Source of the DNA: JALZAH01 sp051000755
GTDB taxonomy: Bacteria; Actinomycetota; Acidimicrobiia; Acidimicrobiales; Palsa-688
DNA length: 25,548 nt
Assembly (NCBI GenBank): GCA_051000755.1
Contig: JBPCNZ010000111.1
Span: 1-25,548, forward strand
Reading direction: 5' to 3'
The notes beneath the pieces are model-generated. The model worked only from the letters and a program-made list of their open reading frames with translations, did no database searches and was not told where the DNA came from. This document shows, piece by piece, positions 7,963 to 14,418 of this stretch (positions within the stretch are counted from its first letter, which is position 1; each line of letters opens with the position of its first letter). Made by a program: the position numbers and the translations under genes.

Positions 7963-8508
7963 TCAGCTCTGCCGGCCCTCGTAGATGGCGATGTGGCCCA
8001 GGTTCCGGTACCGCTCCCCCACGTCGAGGCCGTAGCCGACCACGAAGTCGGGCGGGATGCGGAATCCCTCGTAGAGCAGGTCCAGGGGGGTCGTCTGCAG
8101 CCCTTCCTTGACCAGCAGGGCACACACCTCCAAGGACGCGGGGCCGCGCGCCCCGAGGTTGCGCCGCAGGTAGTTCAGGGTCAGGCCGGAGTCCACGATG
8201 TCCTCGACGAGCAGGACGTGGCGTCCGGTCAGGTCGGCGTCGAGATCCTTGACTATGCGAACGACCCCGCTGGTCCGCGTCGCACTCCCGTACGAGGAGA
8301 CGGCCATGAAGTCCATCTCCACCGGGAGGTTGATGGCGCGGGCCAGGTCGGACAGGAACACGAAGGCCCCCTTCAGCACCCCGACCAGCAGGGGCGGGCG
8401 GCCGTCGTAGTCCCGGGTGATGGCTGCGCCGATCTCGGCCACCCGGGCCGCCAGCGCCTCCTCGGTGACCACGGTCCGCCCGATCTCCTTGGCCGCCCAG
8501 TCCGTCAC
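7963..8508 (-). CDS. hpt: Hypoxanthine phosphoribosyltransferase
   Basis: Hpt salvages hypoxanthine (and guanine) with PRPP to IMP (GMP). The 181-residue sequence has the type I PRTase PRPP-binding motif VLLVEDIVDSGLT (98-110), the GVLKGAFVFLSDL segment (43-55), and the MDFMAVSSYGSATRTSG flexible loop. The C-terminal LYEGFRIPPDFVVGYGLDVGERYRNL is the base-recognition part of the family. The GTG start (8508) overlaps the tilS stop in GTGA. Neighbouring tilS and ftsH are the usual context in many bacteria. Confidence 0.96.
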   Translation of the reverse strand: MTDWAAKEIGRTVVTEEALAARVAEIGAAITRDYDGRPPLLVGVLKGAFVFLSDLARAINLPVEMDFMAVSSYGSATRTSGVVRIVKDLDADLTGRHVLLVEDIVDSGLTLNYLRRNLGARGPASLEVCALLVKEGLQTTPLDLLYEGFRIPPDFVVGYGLDVGERYRNLGHIAIYEGRQS

Positions 8509-9650
8509 CGGCCGTCCGCCTCGTTCCCGGTGGCCGCTGGGCTGCCGGCGGGGCCGGCGCCCACCGGCTCGGCCCCGGGGGCGATTCCCGGCGCCTCGGT
8601 GCCCACCGGCTCGGTGCCCACCGCCTCGGTGCCCACCGGCTCGGTGCCCACCGGCTCGGCCCCGGGGTCGATGTCGACCGCCTCGGTGCCCGGCGGCTCG
8701 AGGGTCAGGCGCCCGTGGGATCGGCGCACCCGCCGGCCGCCGGCCACCTCGGTGGCGACGGCGCCACCCCGGGCCACGCCGAGCACCCGTTCCACCTCCG
8801 CCTGGGACGGCGGATGGCGCTCGGCGTCGGAGCCGGCCCGCAGCCACGAGCGCACGGCCCGCCGGGCGAGGGGGGCCGGGGCCGCGGCCAGGGCGTGGGC
8901 GTCGGTCGGGTCGAGGTCGGCGGCCAGCTGGTTGAGCAGGGCAGCATCGTCGGCTAGCAGCAGGGCCTGGCGGGCCAGCACCGGGACGGGATCCCGGTTG
9001 GCCACCTCGGCGAGGAGGGGCAGCACCCGCAGGCGGACCGCGTTGCGCCGGAACCGCACATCGTCGTTGGTGGGGTCGTGGATGGGGTCGAGGCCGGCGA
9101 GGGTGCACACCCGGCGGGTGTCGGCCCGGCGCAGACCGAGGAGGGGCCGGCGCACCCGGCCCCCGCCCATCATGGGCACCAGGCCGTCGAGGGCGGCGCC
9201 CCGCAGCACGTTGAGCAGCACCGTCTCGGCCTGATCGTCGGCGGTGTGGCCGGTGAGGACGCCGGGGGGCAGGGCCCGGTACCGGTTGGCCCGGGCCCGG
9301 GCCTCGACGTTGCCCCCGGGGTCGACCTGGATCCGCCGGGAGATGAACGACGCCCCGAGCGCACTCACCGCCCTGCCCACCCGGCCGGCCTCCGCCGCGG
9401 AGCCGTCCCGGAGGCCGTGGTCGACGTGGTACGCCGTCACCTCCAGACCCGCGACCCGCGCCAGGACGACGAGGGCCAGGGAGTCGGGCCCCCCTGATAC
9501 GGCGGCGTCGACCGCCCGGGCCGAGGGGAACCGGCAGCGTTGGGCCAGCTCGACCAGCTCCGGATGGCTGAGGTCGGTTGCGGCCGGCGCCGGGCGCCCT
9601 GCGGAGGGCTCGGTGACCGTCGCGCCGTCGGTGGGGTGCCGGACGACCAC
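8505..9650 (-). CDS. tilS: tRNA(Ile)-lysidine synthase with a repetitive acidic C-terminal tail
   Basis: TilS attaches lysine to C34 of the CAU-anticodon tRNA-Ile, changing decoding from AUG to AUA. SGGPDS (52-57) is the PP-loop ATP motif; DHGLRDGSAAEA, the GHTADDQAETVLLNVLRG segment and PLLGLRRADTRRVC are family signatures. I chose the GTG at 9650 (381 residues), 5 bp after the upstream stop; the open frame extends further upstream but only over the metalloprotease gene. The last ~58 residues are low complexity, rich in E, P, G, V and T, with tandem EPVGT/EAVGT pentapeptides; this tail replaces or extends the usual C-terminal domain and is not a known TilS feature. Confidence 0.93.
   Translation of the reverse strand: MVVRHPTDGATVTEPSAGRPAPAATDLSHPELVELAQRCRFPSARAVDAAVSGGPDSLALVVLARVAGLEVTAYHVDHGLRDGSAAEAGRVGRAVSALGASFISRRIQVDPGGNVEARARANRYRALPPGVLTGHTADDQAETVLLNVLRGAALDGLVPMMGGGRVRRPLLGLRRADTRRVCTLAGLDPIHDPTNDDVRFRRNAVRLRVLPLLAEVANRDPVPVLARQALLLADDAALLNQLAADLDPTDAHALAAAPAPLARRAVRSWLRAGSDAERHPPSQAEVERVLGVARGGAVATEVAGGRRVRRSHGRLTLEPPGTEAVDIDPGAEPVGTEPVGTEAVGTEPVGTEAPGIAPGAEPVGAGPAGSPAATGNEADGR
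8595..8654. repeat. Four tandem 15-bp repeats in the tilS 3' end
   Basis: The unit CTCGGTGCCCACCGG occurs four times head to tail (8595, 8610, 8625, 8640) with one mismatch. It keeps the tilS frame and encodes the pentapeptides EPVGT and EAVGT on the minus strand. A longer related block with CCACCGGCTCGGCCCCGGGG flanks it on both sides (about 8561-8585 and 8648-8673), suggesting duplication of a larger unit. Confidence 0.9.
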
Positions 9651-9655
9651 GGGCT

Positions 9656-10807
9656 TCAGGGCTGGGCCAGCTCGGCCGGGGCCACCGCCCGGGCGATCCA
9701 ACGGTCCGGCTGGCGGATCTCCGGCCAGGAGGGCAGCCACTGCGGGTCCGTCCACACCCGAGCGAGCATCTCCGGTCCGCCCGCATCCTCGACCGCCTCG
9801 ATGAACCGTTCGCCCTGCTCGTACTGGCGGAGCTTGGCGTCGAGGCCGATGAGGACGCTGACCACCTTGGTCATCCCTCCCTGGCGGCGCCGCTCCCGCA
9901 GGGCCTTGGCGAAGCGGGGGGCGTTGGGGATCCGGTCGGCTCCCGCCCTATCCATGGTGATGTCGCCATGGCCCTCCAGGAGGCTCATCAGCCCACCGAT
10001 CTCCTGGATGGCCTCGAACTGCTCCGGGGTGGCCAGCAGGGTGACCAGACCGCCGTCGTCGAGCGGGTTGCGGCCCGAGCGGATCCCCTCGGCGGAGCGC
10101 CGCAGGGCGTCGAGCAGGCGTTTGGGGTCGGGGTCCAGGCCGTCGAGGGTTTGCGAGACCAGGGAGAGGAAGTGGTCCCGCATCCATGGCACCCCGGTGA
10201 ACTGGGCCCGGTGGGTGACCTCGTGCAGGGCCAGCCACAGGCGGAACTCCCGGGGCGGGAAACCGAGCTTCTTCTCCAGGGACAGGACGTTCGGGCCCAC
10301 GTAGTAGACAATGTCCTGGTCCTCGGGCTGCTCGTCCTCGATGAGGAGCTGGTCGTACTGGCCCAGCACCCGGGTTGACATCCACCCCAGCAGCAAACCG
10401 ACCTGGGCCCCACTCACGGTCCGGCTCACCGAGCCGGGGAGGGCCGGGCCCCGCCGGTCGGCCATGGTGGCCGCCAACTTGTCGGTGACGGGACGGAGCA
10501 GGCGCTGGAACGAGGCCACGTTGGCGTGCACCCACGCCGAACGGTCCACCACCCGGGAGCGGGCCGGCCCGGCCAGGGACTGCAGACCCGTCTCGGCGGT
10601 GACCAACGCCTCCGCCTCGGCGGTCAACTCCACGAAGTCGGAGGCCAGAGCGGCCAACTCGAATTCGGCGATGTGCGGCGTCCGCTTGGCCACCCTGGAC
10701 GCGATCCGCTCGGCCACATCCCAGCCGATGAGGCCGGCACCCGCCGACGAAGGGGTCTGCGCTCCGGATGGCTGTGCCGTCGGTGCCGTGGCCTCCGGCA
10801 CCGTCAC
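9656..10807 (-). CDS. Zinc-dependent metalloprotease of the DUF2342 family
   Basis: This 383-residue protein belongs to an actinobacterial family annotated as zinc-dependent metalloprotease or coenzyme F420-biosynthesis-associated protein; its substrate is unknown. HEVTH (195-199) is the HExxH zinc site, and LLEGHGDITMD (276-286) carries conserved acidic and His residues likely to complete the site. Conserved stretches include GWMSTRVLGQYD and YYVGPNVLSLEKKLGF. There is no signal peptide; the first ~25 residues are a Pro/Ala/Ser-rich leader. The start is GTG at 10807. A TAGCAT hexamer upstream on the minus strand could be a -10 element but lacks a convincing -35. The same family lies directly upstream of tilS in mycobacteria, as I recall it, and here it begins the operon. 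Confidence 0.85.
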   Translation of the reverse strand: MTVPEATAPTAQPSGAQTPSSAGAGLIGWDVAERIASRVAKRTPHIAEFELAALASDFVELTAEAEALVTAETGLQSLAGPARSRVVDRSAWVHANVASFQRLLRPVTDKLAATMADRRGPALPGSVSRTVSGAQVGLLLGWMSTRVLGQYDQLLIEDEQPEDQDIVYYVGPNVLSLEKKLGFPPREFRLWLALHEVTHRAQFTGVPWMRDHFLSLVSQTLDGLDPDPKRLLDALRRSAEGIRSGRNPLDDGGLVTLLATPEQFEAIQEIGGLMSLLEGHGDITMDRAGADRIPNAPRFAKALRERRRQGGMTKVVSVLIGLDAKLRQYEQGERFIEAVEDAGGPEMLARVWTDPQWLPSWPEIRQPDRWIARAVAPAELAQP

Positions 10808-10898
10808 AGCTGGGGGCGCCGCGACGCCGTCGGTGTGATCATGGCTCCGATGCTACCGAGCCATGGACGAGACCGACCGTAGGGCGGCGCCGTGGGGA

Positions 10899-11087
10899 CT
10901 ACGCGATCTTCTTACCGCGCGTCCTGGGCACGGCCATGGGCTCGTGCTGATAGCAGTACTTCCCGTTGTTGTACCTCGACAGCTTCGTCTCGCACCCTGG
11001 CTCCCGGCACGCCCGGTCGGCGCCGAAGGACTTCGACGGACGCTCGCTGCCGCTCAACGTGTGACCTCCGAGGGATCGTTCGCTCAT
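10899..11087 (-). CDS. Small conserved Cys/His protein, putative zinc-binding
   Basis: A 62-residue protein with Cys27, Cys32, Cys45 and His48 in a C-x4-C-x12-C-x2-H pattern, consistent with a single zinc site. The core RACREPGCETKLSRYNNG is followed by YCYQHEP and a basic end, VPRTRGKK. Sequences of this style recur as small hypothetical proteins in actinobacteria, but I know no assigned function. The ATG at 11087 has a GGAG about 8 bases upstream. It is 85 bp downstream of the anti-sigma gene on the same strand, so it may be read with the sigma module or from its own promoter. Coding status is supported by the clear start, RBS and conserved pattern. Confidence 0.7.
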   Translation of the reverse strand: MSERSLGGHTLSGSERPSKSFGADRACREPGCETKLSRYNNGKYCYQHEPMAVPRTRGKKIA

Positions 11088-11172
11088 CGTCTCGCTCCAA
11101 CATCTCTACTTGGTACGTAGAACAACAGCGGTGGTGCCGAGCCGATTCCCTGCGCCAAGGAGCCGCTGTGGT

Positions 11173-11508
11173 TCAGTGTTCGTCACCGATACCCGAACCG
11201 GATGGACCGAAATCAGCGGACGGCAACGTGCCTCCCGAAGCCTCGGCCAGCACCGCCGCCACCTTGCGGCGAAGATGCTCGGGAACCTGGTCCCGGCACC
11301 GTCTGGCCACCACCGCCTTGAGCTCAGCCTCGAAGTCGAACGCCCCCAGGCAGGGTGAGCATTCTTCGAGGTGGATCTGGATCTGCCGCCGCCGGTCGTC
11401 GGTCAACTCCCCGTCGAGGTACCAGTAGAGAGTGTCGAGGGCCTCCTCGCACGTCCCTCGGCCATGGCCGAGGGCGTCGGCGGCCGTCATGCCGTCATCC
11501 CCGCTCAC
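11173..11508 (-). CDS. Zinc-binding anti-sigma factor of the RsrA (mycothiol system) type
   Basis: RsrA-type proteins hold an ECF sigma factor inactive until oxidation of zinc-bound cysteines releases it. The 111-residue sequence has the ZAS signature H-x3-C-x2-C (His46, Cys50, Cys53 in IHLEECSPC), an upstream Cys20 in GTCEEALDTLYWYLDGEL, and a further Cys in ARRCRDQVPEHLRRKV, as in the RsrA/RshA group. The start is GTG at 11508, or ATG at 11490. It lies downstream of its likely partner sigma gene, separated by 215 bp rather than overlapping. A role in thiol-oxidative stress sensing is inferred from the family. Confidence 0.88.
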   Translation of the reverse strand: MSGDDGMTAADALGHGRGTCEEALDTLYWYLDGELTDDRRRQIQIHLEECSPCLGAFDFEAELKAVVARRCRDQVPEHLRRKVAAVLAEASGGTLPSADFGPSGSGIGDEH

Positions 11509-11533
11509 CGGGGGCCCCCGGTCCCTGCCGAAC

Positions 11534-11605
11534 CTCTGCCACTCGCCAATGCTCTGCCACTTGCCAATGCTCTGCCACTTGCCGATGCTCTGCCACTTGC
11601 CGATC
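11534..11605. repeat. Four tandem 18-bp repeats between sigma and anti-sigma genes
   Basis: The unit CTCTGCCACTTGCCAATG occurs four times without gaps (11534, 11552, 11570, 11588). The first copy differs by one base, and the later two have CGATG or CGATC in place of CAATG. The array lies outside both genes. The 18-bp length keeps any frame open, but I see no start or RBS supporting a peptide. It would be transcribed if the sigma and anti-sigma genes form one operon. Confidence 0.92.
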
Positions 11606-11723
11606 CGGGGTCACGGTTGGTCTCGGTGTCATCCCTCGAAGCAATCATCTGCTGTGTCTACTCACCTTCACATTTGCCTGGCATCGCTGACCGTTCTCGG
11701 GAGTGAGAACTGGGGGAGAAGGC

Positions 11724-12296
11724 TCAGCCAGCGGTCGGGGCCACCAGTCCTCGCTCCATCCCAAATTGGTGCAACGCCTTCTGCAGCGCCTTTCTTCCGC
11801 GATGGAGCCGACTCATCACCGTGCCGATGGGGATCTCGAGGATGTCGGCGATCTCCTTGTAGGAGAAACCCTCCACATCCGCAAGCAGCACCGCCATGCG
11901 GAATGACTCCGGCAACGACTCCAACGCCTCCTTCACCTCGCTGTCGGTGATGTGGTCCAGCAGCTCCTCTTCGGCGCTGCGACCGGCGGCGACGGCCTCC
12001 AGCCCGCCTAGGCGGCGATAGAGGTAGAGGTCCTCGCCCTCGTCGAGCTCGGTCTGTTCCGGCCGACGCTTCTTGGACCGGTAGGAGTTGATGAAGGTGT
12101 TGGTCAGGATCTTGTACAGCCACGCCTTGAGGTTGGTGCCCTCCTGGAAGGACCCGAACGCCCGGTACGCTTTGAGATAGGTCTCCTGCACCAGATCCTC
12201 GGCATCGGCCGGGTTCCGGGTCATGCGGAGGGCCGCGGTGTACAGCGAGCCCATGTGTTCCATGGCCAGGTCGGCGAAATGGGTCTGGTCGGCCAC
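11724..12296 (-). CDS. ECF RNA polymerase sigma factor, SigR/SigH-like
   Basis: This 190-residue sigma-70 family factor has region 2 (LYTAALRMTRNPADAEDLVQ, then ETYLKAYRAF and GTNLKAWLYKILTNTFINSYR) and region 4 (LPESFRMAVLLADVEGFSYKEIADILEIPIGTVMSRLHRGRKAL) in the order and wording of the SigR/SigH group that directs thiol-oxidative stress genes. The adjacent RsrA-type anti-sigma factor supports this. I chose the GTG at 12296, preceded by a GGGGG stretch; the open frame continues upstream to 12545 but overlaps gpsA on the other strand and carries no family sequence. I found no clear GGAAT/GTT self-regulated promoter in the 157 bp shared with gpsA. Confidence 0.9.
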   Translation of the reverse strand: MADQTHFADLAMEHMGSLYTAALRMTRNPADAEDLVQETYLKAYRAFGSFQEGTNLKAWLYKILTNTFINSYRSKKRRPEQTELDEGEDLYLYRRLGGLEAVAAGRSAEEELLDHITDSEVKEALESLPESFRMAVLLADVEGFSYKEIADILEIPIGTVMSRLHRGRKALQKALHQFGMERGLVAPTAG

Positions 12297-12358
12297 GCCC
12301 CCAATGTACCCCCGGGCACCGACACCCACCGTTGCACCCCTCCCCAAAGGCGCGAACA

Positions 12359-12372
12359 GGCCCGAACGGGCC
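12359..12372. promoter_or_regulatory. Perfect inverted repeat in the sigma/gpsA divergent intergenic region
   Basis: GGCCCGAACGGGCC consists of two 6-base arms around AA, midway in the 157-bp gap between the divergent sigma and gpsA genes. It could be an operator or a chance palindrome; such GC-rich palindromes are common at this base composition. Confidence 0.25.
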
Positions 12373-12453
12373 GGGGTGGGCCCGCCCGCTGCGGCGTCGG
12401 TAGGGTACGGCGTCGGAGGCCACGTGTCGAGGGCCGGGACAGGGGAGAACAGC

Positions 12454-13446
12454 ATGAACGTGACCGTGCTCGGCGGTGGCTCCTGGGGGACGACCGTCGC
12501 CACCTTGACCTGCGCCCACAACACCACCACCCTGTGGGCCCGCAACGAGGAGGCCGCCGAGGAGATCGACGGCCGTCACACCAACGAGCGCTACCTCCCC
12601 GGGTTCCCCCTGCCCGAGCAGCTCCGCGCCACCGCCGATCTGGAGAAGGCGGTGGTCGACGCCGATGTCCTGGTGGTCGGCGTGCCGTCCAAGGCTTTCC
12701 GCTCCACCCTTGCCGAGGCCAAGGACTGGGTCCGGCCGTGGATCCCGGTGGTCAGCCTGACCAAGGGGATCGAGCCGGACACCTTGTTGCGGATGACCCA
12801 GATCATCGAGGAGCTGCTCCCCGGCCATCCCGCCGCCGCTCTGAGCGGCCCCAACGTGGCGCGCGAGATCATGGCCGGCCAGGCCGCCGCCAGCGTCATC
12901 GCCACCGAGGATCTGGGCGTGGCCGCGGCCCTGCAGCAGGTGCTCCAGCGGGCCCTGTTCCGGGTGTACATGAACCACGACGTCGTCGGCTGTGAGATCG
13001 GCGGGGCCCTGAAGAACGTCATCGCCATCGCCGCCGGCATCGCCCAGGGCCTCGAAGTGGGTGACAACACGCGCGCCGCGGTCATCACCCGGGGCCTGGC
13101 CGAGTTGACCCGCCTCGGGGTGGCCATGGGCGCCGAGGCCCAGACCCTCGCTGGCCTGGCCGGCATGGGCGACCTCATGGCCACCTGTATCAGCCCCCAC
13201 AGCCGCAACCGGACCGTCGGCCAGAAGCTGGGCGAGGGCCACACCCTCGACGAGATCCTCAACGACATGCACATGGTCGCCGAGGGGGTGGGGACGGCCG
13301 GCGTCACCATGGAGCTGGCCGAGCGCTACGGCGTCGAGCTGCCCATCTGCTCCGAGATCTACCGGGTGGTCCGGGGCGAGGAGAAGCCGATCGACGCCTA
13401 CCGGGGTCTGGCCGCCAGTCCCGGCCACGAGTCCGAGCCGGGCTGA
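12454..13446 (+). CDS. gpsA: Glycerol-3-phosphate dehydrogenase [NAD(P)+]
   Basis: GpsA reduces dihydroxyacetone phosphate to sn-glycerol 3-phosphate for phospholipid synthesis. The 330-residue protein begins with the nucleotide-binding motif VLGGGSWGTT (5-14); VSLTKGIE, ALSGPNVAREI, the catalytic-Lys segment GGALKNVIAIAAG, RAAVITRGLAE, GLAGMGDLMATC and SRNRTVG are all present. The ATG at 12454 has GGGGAG about 8 bases upstream. An in-frame open stretch reaches back to 12223 but overlaps the divergent sigma gene and is not conserved. A TAGGGT at 12401-12406 could be its -10, without a good -35. It is followed after 22 bp by a phosphodiesterase gene that also concerns glycerol phosphate. Confidence 0.96.
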   Translation: MNVTVLGGGSWGTTVATLTCAHNTTTLWARNEEAAEEIDGRHTNERYLPGFPLPEQLRATADLEKAVVDADVLVVGVPSKAFRSTLAEAKDWVRPWIPVVSLTKGIEPDTLLRMTQIIEELLPGHPAAALSGPNVAREIMAGQAAASVIATEDLGVAAALQQVLQRALFRVYMNHDVVGCEIGGALKNVIAIAAGIAQGLEVGDNTRAAVITRGLAELTRLGVAMGAEAQTLAGLAGMGDLMATCISPHSRNRTVGQKLGEGHTLDEILNDMHMVAEGVGTAGVTMELAERYGVELPICSEIYRVVRGEEKPIDAYRGLAASPGHESEPG

Positions 13447-13468
13447 CGCCTTCTCTGCCCTGGCCACC

Positions 13469-14248
13469 GTGACGTCCCGGTTCCGGTTCCTGGACGCGCC
13501 GACCCCGGTCGCCCTGGCCCATCGGGGAGGGGCAAAGGAGAACCCGGAGAACACCTGGGTCGCCTTTTCCCATGCTGTGGATGACCTCGACTATCGCTAC
13601 ATCGAGACGGATGTGCACGCCACCGCCGACGGGGTGGTCGCCGTCAGCCACGACCCGACCCTGGATCGCACGACCGACCGATGCGGCGCCATCGTCGACC
13701 TGCCCTGGGCCGAGGTGGCCCGGGCCCGCATCGCCGGTGACCAGGCCATCCCCCGCCTGGAGGAGGTGCTGGCAGCCTGGCCGGACATCCGCTGGAACAT
13801 CGACGCCAAGCACGATGCCGTCGTCGGACCACTGGCCCAGGTGATCCGGCGGGCCGGCGCCATCGACCGCGTCTGCGTCACGTCGTTCTCGGACCGTCGG
13901 CTGGTCCGGGTCCGCCGGGCCCTCGGCCCCGAGCTGTGCACGGCTATGGGTCCCCTGTCCGTCGCCGCTCTGCGGGCTGCCAGCTTCGTCCCGCCGGTCG
14001 TCCCCGCCCCGACCTGGGCCGCCGGCGCCGCCCAGGTCCCGATGGCGCAGGGTCGGATCTCGATCGTCGACCCGAGGTTCGTCGCCACCGCCCACCGCGC
14101 GGGTCTGGCCGTGCACGTGTGGACCGTCGACGACGCCACCACCATCGGACGGTTGGTGGACCTCGGCGTCGACGGCATCATGACCGATCGGCCCACCTTG
14201 CTGTGCGCCGTCCTCCAACGACGGGGGCGTTGGCCGCCGCCAGCATGA
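13469..14248 (+). CDS. Glycerophosphodiester phosphodiesterase family protein
   Basis: Members hydrolyse glycerophosphodiesters to glycerol 3-phosphate and an alcohol. The 259-residue sequence has the TIM-barrel signatures HRGGAKENPENTWVAF (catalytic His and Glu), YIETDVHATADGVVAVSHDPTLDRTTD (metal-binding Glu/Asp and the second catalytic His), WNIDAKH, and HVWTVDD near the end. It starts at GTG 13469 with no strong RBS, 22 bp after gpsA, suggesting co-transcription. No signal peptide is seen, so it is probably cytoplasmic. Product and gpsA product are both glycerol 3-phosphate, which fits a lipid turnover pair. Confidence 0.92.
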   Translation: MTSRFRFLDAPTPVALAHRGGAKENPENTWVAFSHAVDDLDYRYIETDVHATADGVVAVSHDPTLDRTTDRCGAIVDLPWAEVARARIAGDQAIPRLEEVLAAWPDIRWNIDAKHDAVVGPLAQVIRRAGAIDRVCVTSFSDRRLVRVRRALGPELCTAMGPLSVAALRAASFVPPVVPAPTWAAGAAQVPMAQGRISIVDPRFVATAHRAGLAVHVWTVDDATTIGRLVDLGVDGIMTDRPTLLCAVLQRRGRWPPPA

Positions 14249-14329
14249 CCGGGCCGCTCCGTTTGCACCCAAAGTGCGAAAACCGGACAAGTCAACCCTC
14301 GGGGTCGAAGAAAAAGCGTCATCAGAATC

Positions 14330-14358
14330 TGTAGACGCGTCGCGTGCGGGGTTATGGT
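14330..14358 (+). promoter_or_regulatory. Possible promoter of the MFS gene
   Basis: TATGGT (14353-14358) lies 17 bases after TGTAGA (14330-14335). The -10 matches the consensus in four of six positions, the -35 in only three. Transcription would start near 14365, about 55 bases before the ATG. The surrounding 170 bp is noticeably more AT-rich than the coding regions, which supports a regulatory region here. Confidence 0.3.
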
Positions 14359-14361
14359 GAC

Positions 14362-14385
14362 GACTGATCCGACGGCTCAGTCGGA
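14362..14385 (+). promoter_or_regulatory. Two overlapping inverted repeats in the MFS leader
   Basis: GACTGA (14362-14367) pairs with TCAGTC (14377-14382), and TCCGAC (14368-14373) pairs with GTCGGA (14380-14385). The right arms overlap, so as RNA the two hairpins exclude each other; as DNA they could form a composite operator. They sit at the predicted transcription start and 33 bases upstream of the ATG. Confidence 0.4.
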
Positions 14386-14418
14386 AGCAGTGCCGCTCAA
14401 TCAGGGGGATAGAACTTC

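Noticed and set aside
8595..8654. Short direct repeats considered as a CRISPR array
   Set aside because: The repeats here, at 11534-11605 and at 20129-20236 are contiguous 15-18-bp units with no spacers; two of the three lie in frame in coding sequence.
11668..13554. 628-codon minus-strand frame spanning gpsA and the sigma gene
   Set aside because: Only the unrelated sigma frame is conserved in this region on the minus strand. The rest is antisense to gpsA with no protein family signature.
13304..14322. Minus-strand frames opposite the phosphodiesterase gene
   Set aside because: The plus strand encodes a clear glycerophosphodiester phosphodiesterase; the opposite frames show only Arg/Gly/Pro-rich shadow composition.
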